This document shows positions 7,808 to 13,963 of a stretch of 15,031 nt of DNA, piece by piece (positions within the stretch are counted from its first letter, which is position 1; every line of letters begins with the position of its first letter). Both the position numbers and the translations under genes were made by a program. The notes below the pieces were generated by a model. That model was not told the origin of the DNA and made no database searches. It saw only the letters and a program-made list of their open reading frames with translations. The stretch covers positions 1 to 15,031 of the forward strand of contig JBGPBY010000133.1 in the NCBI GenBank assembly GCA_041481485.1, written 5' to 3'. Source of the DNA: JBGPBY01 sp041481485 (GTDB lineage: Bacteria; Acidobacteriota; Terriglobia; 20CM-2-55-15).

Positions 7808-8212
7808 TTACTGTCCAGAACCTTCGCTCGAACCCGTCAACAATGGCTTTCCCGTGCTCGCCAAAGTCACGGTACGGGCATTTACCAGCTTCGAGCCATC
7901 CTTTGCGAGACTCCCGGCGACAGTGACCATATCGTCAATCTTCATTGACGTTCGTTTCCATCCCAACCGCATCAGACTGTTCGGGCTTCCGAGTTCAACG
8001 GACCAATTGGCCACTTCGTTGGTTTTCTCGTCCTTTACATCGATATAGAAAAAGGTGTGAGGATTCTGCCATTCGACTTTTGTCACTTTTCCCTTCAGAG
8101 CGATCGGCTTGCTGCTGTCGTATTCTGCCGCAAACGAATGGTGCGCAACGGACGGAGAGGCGACAATCATCAGGAGAAACAAGGCTCCAGGGAACAATGC
8201 TGTCAATCGCAT
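7808..8212 (-). CDS. DUF6152 family secreted protein (134 aa)
   Basis: ATG 8212 was chosen because GGAGG (8222-8218) lies five bases upstream, the protein then starts with a clean signal peptide (MRLTALFPGALFLLMIVASP, then SVA), and a promoter-like -10 box at 8238-8243 would overlap an earlier possible start at 8239. The mature protein begins HHSFAAEYDSSKPIALKGKV (24-43), with KVEWQNPHTFFYIDVKDE and ELGSPNSLMRLGWKR further on. This is the DUF6152 pattern as remembered: a small beta-rich, possibly OB-like domain found mainly in Acidobacteriota and Proteobacteria. The two adjacent histidines at the mature N-terminus could bind a metal, which is only inference. The function is unknown. It is the first gene of a two-gene unit with the DUF4870 protein. 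Confidence 0.88.
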   Translation of the reverse strand: MRLTALFPGALFLLMIVASPSVAHHSFAAEYDSSKPIALKGKVTKVEWQNPHTFFYIDVKDEKTNEVANWSVELGSPNSLMRLGWKRTSMKIDDMVTVAGSLAKDGSKLVNARTVTLASTGKPLLTGSSEGSGQ

Positions 8213-8217
8213 ATAGA

Positions 8218-8222
8218 CCTCC
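8218..8222 (-). promoter_or_regulatory. Shine-Dalgarno GGAGG deciding the DUF6152 start
   Basis: Read on the minus strand this is GGAGG, five bases before ATG 8212. It supports the internal ATG over the upstream in-frame start at 8239. Confidence 0.7.
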
Positions 8223-8237
8223 GCGGTACTCCCCGGC

Positions 8238-8267
8238 ACAGTACGTCGTTTGCCAGCCTCTTGTCAA
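8238..8267 (-). promoter_or_regulatory. Sigma70-like promoter for the DUF6152-DUF4870 unit
   Basis: On the minus strand a perfect TTGACA (8267-8262) is followed after 18 bases by TACTGT (8243-8238). Transcription would start near 8231, giving a leader of about 20 bases that contains the GGAGG. The -10 box is weak (three of six positions). The geometry with the ribosome-binding site and start codon is what makes it credible. Confidence 0.42.
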
Positions 8268-8283
8268 ACCATTGGCAAAAACG
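8247..8283. promoter_or_regulatory. Operator-like inverted repeat over the -35 box
   Basis: CGTTTGCCA (8247-8255) faces TGGCAAAAACG (8273-8283), with a seven-base perfect core (TTTGCCA/TGGCAAA) separated by 17 bases. The -35 element TTGACA lies between the two arms. Such placement suits a dimeric repressor site, but no candidate regulator is encoded in this window. Confidence 0.3.
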
Positions 8284-8371
8284 TGCCCAAAATGGTCGGT
8301 AAATAAAAGCTGCCGGGGAGATTCGGCATCTGACCCCAATCTTTCCACTACTGATTCTGCGAATACATCCC

Positions 8372-8442
8372 GTCTATGACCGCCCACAATTATGACGAAT
8401 GCAACCCTCTGAATTGCGGGCGGTCATAGACCGCCCCTACAG
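8372..8442. repeat. Palindromic intergenic repeat, copy 1
   Basis: GTCTATGACCGCCCACAATT (8372-8391) and AATTGCGGGCGGTCATAGAC (8412-8431) are inverted with one mismatch in 20. The right arm plus its flank also forms its own hairpin, GGGCGGTC-ATA-GACCGCCC (8418-8436), and the element ends in CCTACAG. A second element with the same core (GTCTATGACCGC) and the same CCTACAG end lies at 13883-13952. In this copy the outer part of the left arm is degraded: TCCC stands where the other copy has the expected GCGG. It sits in the 347-base gap between the 622-residue protein gene and the DUF6152 gene. It looks like a REP- or MITE-type sequence and carries no gene. Confidence 0.75.
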
Positions 8443-8559
8443 TGGAGAATCACATTCATTCATAACTTCTGTGACCGGTGCCACGAACGACGGGAGTCTA
8501 TCAAATCGAGAAAGCGGGAGTGGATTTGGATGAGTGAGTTCCGTGACTCCCTCGAATCC

Positions 8560-10428
8560 CTAGTTCTGGATCACGACAACCCGCACGTTCGCGGTAGACG
8601 ACGCCTTCACCGCGACAACGGCTCCCTGAGACTCGAACTGCGCAAGGAACGCGGCGTTCTGATAAGCCCCCAACGGGAGTGTCTGCCAGGCGAAGACTTT
8701 GTGCGGGCCGGGTACAATACCCGTGATCTTGAAACGTCCCTGGGCGTCGGTGGTTACCACCTTGTATCTTTCGCCGTTGAGACGTTCTGCAGCGGCTGTG
8801 GGCACTAAGACGACAGTTGTGGACGGGGCGACCTTCTGGTCCGCAGTGAATGCCACGCCTTCAATCGTGCCTCCGTCCAGCCCGATCGTCACCTCGATGG
8901 GTTGCGGCGGCTTGTTGAAGATTCGGAGGTCTGCGGCAAAGATACTCTCGCCTTCCTGTCGGATGTCGGCGACATAGGCACTCGAGGGAATTCCAAACAC
9001 TCGAACCTTGTAGTCGCCTGCAGCGATACTCGGAAAGCTGAAGGAGCCATCCTGTGACAAAGGTGCGGGCTCACCGCCGTCATTATCCATTTGAGCGGAG
9101 ATGCCATCCGGCTGTAATCCAACCAGGATGGGGTCACTCTGAGGGCCCGGAGTTCCGCCCGAGATCGTCACCTTGCCGCGGACCGCGACGTTGGGCTGCA
9201 TTGCAAGAACGAGCCCATCGACGTCCCTGTTTCCCACCTCAACGGGAGCACGGCCCCAGAGTGTTTCCCTTGCGCCTCCTGGTGGTCCCGGAAGCGTTGC
9301 CCGAAGGACAACTTCATAGGAGCCTGGGCGAACGCCGGCTATCTCAAAGGCGCTGCCTCGCGTATCGACCAGGCTTGGCGTAGACCGGAATTCTTCACCC
9401 TCATTGGGAGGAATGGGACTAAGGGGGGCGATGAGCTTGAGTGTCGTGGAGATTCCACCACCAGTGGGAGTGCCGGCTACCGCCGGAAGGCCGGCGATCC
9501 GTCCTCGTATTCTGACTGTTGGCGCCAACCGGATCGCAATGTCTATTCCGGTGACTTCCTGGCCAGGCTTTACAGGTACGCGCATGGAGTCCAGATAGCT
9601 GGTGTTGTTGGGATGGTACGTCATCACTGCAATTTCATCGATGGCGCCCGTATTGGTGACGGCGCCCGGTTCAGCCGCCACGAAATAGTCGCCGGGTTCG
9701 AGCCAGAAGAGCCGAAATTCTCCTCGGTCGTCGGTCTTCTGTTTTGCGACGCTTTGCAATACTGGGGTCCCGTTCTGATAGGCCTGCGTGAATGCCTGAA
9801 CATTCAGGTTTGGCAGTGGTTTTCCATCGGCATCGCGGACAAGTCCCTGGATACGTCCGCCAGCGGTCATGAGCAAGGTCACATCCTGCCGAGGCTGGCG
9901 CTCTGTCAGAGTTATCGGCATCGAGACCGCGTTGGAAATTGCGTTCGTCCCTTTCGCCGACATTCCAAAGAAGCCTTCACGTTCCGCGGTGATGAGGTAA
10001 TTGCCCGTCGGCACGTTTGAGAATGTGAAGTGGCCCAAATTGTCAGACACCACGTTCTTTGGAAAGCCCGGTGCGCCTGTTTTCGACGTCAGGATCTGCG
10101 AGAGGATCGCCACGAATTCCGGTGGTTCACCGTCGCTCCTGGCATCACTGATCTCCTGCTGGATCTGCGCCGGCGAGGCTTGCATCATCTCTGTGATCAT
10201 TTGCCTGATTTCGTCCAATACGCTTGGCGTTGGCGGCATTCCATAGGCCACGGCCAGGTTCATCATGGAATCCATGGCGTTCGCTATCCCGGGAATCGTG
10301 AGCGCGACTTGCGCTCCCACAATTGGTTCTCCGGTTCCTTCGCGCAAGATACTGCCCTGGACGGTCTGTCCCTGGGCGGCTCCCACCGCAAGCAAGATCA
10401 AACAAGATGCCTTCAGGAAGCGCTTCAT
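8560..10428 (-). CDS. Secreted carboxypeptidase-regulatory-like protein with helical insertion (622 aa)
   Basis: The protein starts with a signal peptide (MKRFLKASCLILLAVGAAQG) ahead of a first beta-sandwich module at about 22-150 (strand TVQGSILREGTGEPIVGAQV and turn GHFTFSNVPTGNYLITAERE). That module is interrupted by about 70 residues (47-119) rich in Met, Gln, Ile and Glu that look helical, including LDEIRQMITEMMQASPAQIQ. Later modules are at 192-253 (DDRGEFRLFWLEPGDYFVAA), 305-378, 412-480 (GSFSFPSIAAGDYKVRVFGI) and 518-582 (GRFKITGIVPGPHKVFAWQT). YVADIRQEGESIFAADLRI (485-503) matches the 630-residue paralogue closely. No active site is visible. ATG 10428 has no Shine-Dalgarno sequence. 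The gene follows the HAF-repeat gene on the same strand after 123 bases and may be transcribed with it. Confidence 0.88.
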   Translation of the reverse strand: MKRFLKASCLILLAVGAAQGQTVQGSILREGTGEPIVGAQVALTIPGIANAMDSMMNLAVAYGMPPTPSVLDEIRQMITEMMQASPAQIQQEISDARSDGEPPEFVAILSQILTSKTGAPGFPKNVVSDNLGHFTFSNVPTGNYLITAEREGFFGMSAKGTNAISNAVSMPITLTERQPRQDVTLLMTAGGRIQGLVRDADGKPLPNLNVQAFTQAYQNGTPVLQSVAKQKTDDRGEFRLFWLEPGDYFVAAEPGAVTNTGAIDEIAVMTYHPNNTSYLDSMRVPVKPGQEVTGIDIAIRLAPTVRIRGRIAGLPAVAGTPTGGGISTTLKLIAPLSPIPPNEGEEFRSTPSLVDTRGSAFEIAGVRPGSYEVVLRATLPGPPGGARETLWGRAPVEVGNRDVDGLVLAMQPNVAVRGKVTISGGTPGPQSDPILVGLQPDGISAQMDNDGGEPAPLSQDGSFSFPSIAAGDYKVRVFGIPSSAYVADIRQEGESIFAADLRIFNKPPQPIEVTIGLDGGTIEGVAFTADQKVAPSTTVVLVPTAAAERLNGERYKVVTTDAQGRFKITGIVPGPHKVFAWQTLPLGAYQNAAFLAQFESQGAVVAVKASSTANVRVVVIQN

Positions 10429-10551
10429 TTGTGGATCATCTATACGTCTGCATCCAGAGTTCCGCCCCTTTTTTAGGACGGATCGATTTTGGGGTATGGA
10501 CGTAGGAAGCCGGCATTTCGATAGATCTGACCCGGACTGAACTTAGACCTC

Positions 10552-12060
10552 TCAGCGGGCTGCGGAACTGGTGGATGTTCCGGTGCTTGCCTCACGGCTG
10601 GCTTTGATGGAATAGATATCGGCCAAAATGTTTTTGGCCGCGAATGAAATGTTTTCGGCGAGCGGGATACGGGCGCCGTTCAGGTCGCCGGGAAGTTGCG
10701 CGATTGCATTGAATGCCTTTTTCAGAGCACCAAGCGCGTTGTCGAGCGGTGGATTGCGTTCCCATTCACTTTCGGGTATTGCAAAATCCGGTGCGATCAG
10801 AGGGATGACCGGTGTATCCAGATTCAGATCTCCAGGACGGTTCCCCGCTTGATCCAGAGCGATTTCGACGCTTGCAAGCGCCTTCTGCACGTATGAGGTC
10901 TTGTCCCGCTGATAGGCGTTTTGAAGAGCTCCACGGGCTTCGCGAAGAAATTCCCGCGTACCTCTAATAAGCGTTCCAGTCTTCTGGTTGAGCTCCCGCT
11001 CTGCTGCGGATCTTGCCGGACCGGATGCCTGAAGTCCAGGAGGGCCCTGCGGTCCGACGGGACCCTGAGGTCCGGCTGGCCCTGCAGGCCCCACCAGACC
11101 CGCACCGTTGAGAATGCTTGAAATCCGTGAGGCGCCGTCCGGAAGCGCAGGCCCTTCCCTCAATGCGGTCGGGGTTGCACGATAGCTGCGAGTTTTGCCA
11201 TCGCGGTCGGTGAACGTCCCAACGATCTGACCCAGATCGTTGATGCCACGGGCATCCCAGGAGGCCGGAGAATTCGGAAGAGTAAGCGGAGAGAAGCTGC
11301 CGCCGGCTCGGCGGAAACCCTGCGACGGCCCGCCGAGACCACCCAGCTGGCCGACGATGTCGCCAAGATTGTTCAGGCCGAGTGGCTCGACATAATTGCT
11401 GTTTGAGTATTCGATTTTTGTGTAGCTCGAATCGAACAAAAATCCGCTGGCGCCGGCGCCGGTTCCGGACAAGCCCACAATCTGGCCCGCGTCGTTGATA
11501 CCGCCGGCAGAACCACTGTTACTCTGAGGAACTTCGATTGTGGCATAGCTTCCGCCACTTAACCGAAATCCATGTTGCATTCCGTCCGTTCCAAGATACG
11601 CACCAACGATCTGTCCCCGGCTGTTCACGCCGCGGGCAATCGTATCGGTGCTTCCCGGCACGTCGATTGTGGAAATGGAACCACCACTCAGCAAAAATCC
11701 ATGTCGTTCGCCTGCCGCATCGCTGGCGCCAAATCCGCCGACGATTTGCCCCGCGCTACTGATGCCGTACGCCGCAGTCCAACGGGCACCGGGAACATCG
11801 ATGGAGGAATACGCTCCGTTATTGAAAACAAATCCGTGAGTGCCCTTGTTATCGGTGTAGTAACCCACGATGCGTCCAGCAACATCGATGCCTGTCGCCA
11901 CAGTGGAATTGCTGTCCGGAAAATCCAGCGTCGAAACGGAGTACGTATCGGCCGCGTGCAGCGTGAGACTGTGAATCAAAATTCCCAAAGCGATGAATAT
12001 CAGGCATGCGGAGATTACGGTTTTCGACTTCCAGAACATTGCGGTTATTTGGTCTCGCAT
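10552..12060 (-). CDS. HAF-repeat protein with collagen-like stretch and helical C-terminal domain (502 aa)
   Basis: A signal peptide ends near residue 37 (LIHSLTLHAA). Six HAF-type repeats follow, each about 42 residues long with the core G-[ILV]-[NDS]-x-x-G-x-I-V-G at 57-66, 99-108, 144-153, 187-196, 228-237 and 272-281, often followed by HGF and SIDVPG-like strands. Residues 321-344 are eight Gly-x-y triplets, including GPAGPAGPQGPVGPQGPPG. The remainder (about 345-490) is predicted helical by eye, with RSAAERELNQKTGTLIRGTR and LASVEIALDQAGN, and ends in a Ser/Thr-rich tail. HAF repeats are known from extracellular proteins. The triplet run is short for a stable triple helix but could be a trimerising stalk. 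The start may be ATG 12060 or 12039; neither has a ribosome-binding site. A TTGACT promoter candidate close to 12060 would give an almost leaderless message. Confidence 0.88.
   Translation of the reverse strand: MRDQITAMFWKSKTVISACLIFIALGILIHSLTLHAADTYSVSTLDFPDSNSTVATGIDVAGRIVGYYTDNKGTHGFVFNNGAYSSIDVPGARWTAAYGISSAGQIVGGFGASDAAGERHGFLLSGGSISTIDVPGSTDTIARGVNSRGQIVGAYLGTDGMQHGFRLSGGSYATIEVPQSNSGSAGGINDAGQIVGLSGTGAGASGFLFDSSYTKIEYSNSNYVEPLGLNNLGDIVGQLGGLGGPSQGFRRAGGSFSPLTLPNSPASWDARGINDLGQIVGTFTDRDGKTRSYRATPTALREGPALPDGASRISSILNGAGLVGPAGPAGPQGPVGPQGPPGLQASGPARSAAERELNQKTGTLIRGTREFLREARGALQNAYQRDKTSYVQKALASVEIALDQAGNRPGDLNLDTPVIPLIAPDFAIPESEWERNPPLDNALGALKKAFNAIAQLPGDLNGARIPLAENISFAAKNILADIYSIKASREASTGTSTSSAAR
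11029..11100 (-). repeat. Collagen-like Gly-x-y triplet run inside the HAF protein gene
   Basis: Eight consecutive Gly-x-y codon triplets (residues 321-344 of the 502-residue protein) use mainly Pro, Ala and Gln at x and y. At DNA level this is an imperfect nine-base repeat built on GGTCC(T/G)GC(T/A)-like units, prone to length change by slippage. Confidence 0.85.
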
Positions 12061-12071
12061 AGTGTGAATTT

Positions 12072-12101
12072 ACGGTAGGACCGCGCTGAATGAATAGTCA
12101 A
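12072..12101 (-). promoter_or_regulatory. Promoter candidate for the HAF-repeat gene
   Basis: On the minus strand TTGACT (12101-12096) is followed after 18 bases by TACCGT (12077-12072). Transcription would start only about five bases before ATG 12060, which fits the absence of a ribosome-binding site there. The -10 box is poor, so this is tentative. Confidence 0.27.
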
Positions 12102-12150
12102 GGAGAATGGAGGGAAGACATGTGTGAACCGGATTGTGGGATTCCGAGCC

Positions 12151-12345
12151 ACGGAGCGGCGGCAGTTTCCCATAGCCCCCGGCGTAAGCCGGGGGGTAAG
12201 AATCGCAAATCCAATCAGAGCGCCGGCCCGACACATCTAAAAAATGGGAACTGCCGCCGCGCTGCGGCTCAGAAGGCGTGGGGCGAGGTGTTCCACGGGC
12301 ATACGCCCGTGGCTATTTACTGCCGCCGCTATCGCGGCTGAAACA
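12151..12345. repeat. Composite palindromic repeat region with two hairpin modules
   Basis: Two strong hairpins stand about 115 bases apart: CCCCCGGC-GTAA-GCCGGGGG (12176-12195) and CCACGGGC-ATAC-GCCCGTGG (12293-12312), each with an eight-base stem and a four-base loop. Each is followed downstream by a copy of CTGCCGCCGC plus a GCGGCT half-palindrome (12251-12268 and 12320-12339). The first hairpin is also enclosed by a larger inverted repeat, GCGGCGGCAGTTTCCCAT (12156-12173) against ATGGGAACTGCCGCCGC (12244-12260). The two modules look like related, rearranged members of an intergenic palindrome family. They lie in the 533-base divergent spacer, closer to the HAF gene start than to the barrel gene. 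No protein is encoded. Confidence 0.7.
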
Positions 12346-12389
12346 CTCCGAATTTTAATGATCCACATGCACCACAATTTCGAAAGGTT

Positions 12390-12578
12390 ATACTGAATGC
12401 CTGGAATCCGGTTCTGCGCGATGCATCGATCCAGATAGTTCTTCATGCGCTGTTGTTTCGAAATCACGCCGCGATTTTGCCCGTTGCTCGCACCGCAACC
12501 GGAATCAATGACGATCCGCTCTGTGTACAGATGAATTTCGATGACCCAAAACCATAATGGGCCAATGAGCGATGTCAC
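12390..12578 (-). pseudogene. Possible gene remnant on the minus strand
   Basis: Between the palindromes and the barrel gene, the minus strand holds a 63-codon protein-like frame from a GTG at 12578. It includes IHLYTERIVIDSGCGASNGQ and MKNYLDRCIAQNRIPGIQY. The helix followed by IPGIQY resembles the N-terminal end of class C beta-lactamase-type serine hydrolases, a tentative match only. Past 12390 the frame loses protein character, while a shifted frame reads PFEIVVHVDH and a stop at 12355, as if a frameshift had occurred. The frame continues open on both sides (antisense to the barrel gene and through the palindromes), which weakens the case. Confidence 0.2.
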
Positions 12579-12593
12579 AGGCAGGGGGGAGAA

Positions 12594-13865
12594 ATGAAAC
12601 TCGAACGTCAACATACGTTGCGCTTGCGGTACGCCTTCGTGCTGGTTGCGGCGATGATTCTGACCGCGCCGGACCCAGGCGCTGCCGAGGATTTGTTCGG
12701 TGTTACGGCAACAGGCGGAGGACTCACCCGCAGTGTCAGCGGCAGCAGCGTCGTGGATCTGATCAACAACGCCGTCAATGCAAAGGACACCTTTTCCGTA
12801 TTTCAAGGAACCGCTTTCAGCGCTGACTTGAACTATGCCGGAGTTTCCAGTGCCATCCAGTTCACGACGAATGCTTCCGGTACCAGTGCGACGTTGAGCA
12901 TCCCGAGCGCAAACTTCACGCGTACATTCAGCGGCGCCAACCGTGCCGATACAGAACAGCAATTGGAAGATTTTCTCAAGACCGACGCGAGCGGCGTGAT
13001 TACCGATTTCTACAAGGCTGTGAATTCGCAGTCTCTTGTCGCGGTCACCGACGGCAACCCGCAGAGTGCCACGGCCCTTGCCGCACGCGATACTTTTCAG
13101 CTGTATGGCGTCATGGTGGCTCGCACCAATGAAGAACGGCAAAAACAAAAGGATCTTGTGGGAGTTTCCGGCTTTGATGCAGTCATAAACTTCGGTTCAT
13201 TCACTGCCAATGGAATTCACGGAACCTCGACCAGTCTGCCGCTGACCGTGCCGTTTCGATTCAGTCCACGAGTTGGACTCAATCTTGAAATCCCGCTGAC
13301 TTATGAAAGAATCGGCGGCGCCAGAGTCTTTGGCAGCGGATTCATTGCCGGAGTTCCGATTCAGATCATGAAGGCTTCGAATTCGAGTCCGTGGGCATGG
13401 CAGATCACGCCTTTCGCTGGTTTGACCGGATCCGCATCAAAGGAAATGGCTGCAGGCGGCCTGTTGTCCATTGCCGGCGCTGCCAGCGTGGTTGCGCGGG
13501 ACTTCCAGCGGGTCACGATTTCGATGGGCAACATGTTCAGTTCCCATTCCGGGATACCTCTTTCCGTTGCCGGATACCATTTCGATCCCGGCGTGAACCA
13601 GACGATTTTCAAGAATGGAGGCAAGGTGGATCTGCCGCTGGGGAGGCGCTGGATCCTGGACGGCAGTGTAGTGCTCACGAATTTCACGAACAAGGCCGCT
13701 CTGGGCCATTTCGAAACCGTGGGAGGCGAGCTCATTTATCGCGTACTTGGCACCTCGACCGCAGAACACAACAAGAGTCACTACTTGAAGGTGGGCCTGT
13801 ATTCGGACCTGGGGACTCAATATCGTTCCACACAGCTCCAGGTCGGATCCGCATGGAAGTTCTGA
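12594..13865 (+). CDS. Outer-membrane beta-barrel-like protein (423 aa)
   Basis: ATG 12594 follows a purine-rich AGGGGGGAG (12583-12591). A signal peptide covers about residues 1-31, with hydrophobic core YAFVLVAAMILTAP and the small-residue end GAA. Residues 32-185 form a Thr/Ser-rich N-terminal domain of unknown type with a short helical part (about 118-145 and 170-185, NEERQKQKDLVG). From about 190 to the end the sequence alternates in the manner of amphipathic strands (for example FRFSPRVGLNLEIPLTYERI, 221-240), with Gly and aromatic girdles, and it finishes VGSAWKF. A C-terminal Phe is the usual mark of an outer-membrane barrel. Family is not recognised. A CATAAT box at 12553-12558 could be its -10 element, but no good -35 was seen. 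It is convergent with the aminopeptidase gene. Confidence 0.82.
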   Translation: MKLERQHTLRLRYAFVLVAAMILTAPDPGAAEDLFGVTATGGGLTRSVSGSSVVDLINNAVNAKDTFSVFQGTAFSADLNYAGVSSAIQFTTNASGTSATLSIPSANFTRTFSGANRADTEQQLEDFLKTDASGVITDFYKAVNSQSLVAVTDGNPQSATALAARDTFQLYGVMVARTNEERQKQKDLVGVSGFDAVINFGSFTANGIHGTSTSLPLTVPFRFSPRVGLNLEIPLTYERIGGARVFGSGFIAGVPIQIMKASNSSPWAWQITPFAGLTGSASKEMAAGGLLSIAGAASVVARDFQRVTISMGNMFSSHSGIPLSVAGYHFDPGVNQTIFKNGGKVDLPLGRRWILDGSVVLTNFTNKAALGHFETVGGELIYRVLGTSTAEHNKSHYLKVGLYSDLGTQYRSTQLQVGSAWKF

Positions 13866-13882
13866 GAAACAAATTCCCGCTA

Positions 13883-13952
13883 TAGGCGCGGTCTATGACC
13901 GCGCGCAATCTCGAACCGACGGACTGTGCGCGGTCATAGACCGCGCCTACAG
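13883..13952. repeat. Palindromic intergenic repeat, copy 2
   Basis: The 25-base arms at 13883-13907 and 13925-13949 are inverted with one mismatch; both contain TAGGCGCGGTCTATGACCGC or its complement. Each arm is itself a hairpin (GCGCGGTC-TAT-GACCGCGC), so the whole could fold as a cruciform. The core and the terminal CCTACAG match copy 1 at 8372-8442. It fills most of the 98-base gap between two convergent genes, where it could act as a two-way transcription stop, although there is no T-tract. Confidence 0.8.
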
Positions 13953-13963
13953 GGGGACATTTA

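Noticed and set aside
8213..8239. Upstream start for the DUF6152 protein
   Set aside because: It lies within the likely promoter -10 box and lacks a ribosome-binding site, while ATG 8212 has GGAGG at five bases.
11029..11100. Collagen-like triplets as a sign of a phage tail-fibre gene
   Set aside because: The protein has a signal peptide and HAF repeats, and no phage genes are nearby.
12151..12345. CRISPR-like spacing of repeats
   Set aside because: Only two hairpin modules with different stem sequences are present, and they are not identical direct repeats with regular spacers.
12237..13148. Minus-strand frame of 303 codons
   Set aside because: It is antisense to the first half of the barrel gene and then reads through palindromic repeats. 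Only the central piece (12390-12578) has protein character and is reported as a possible remnant.
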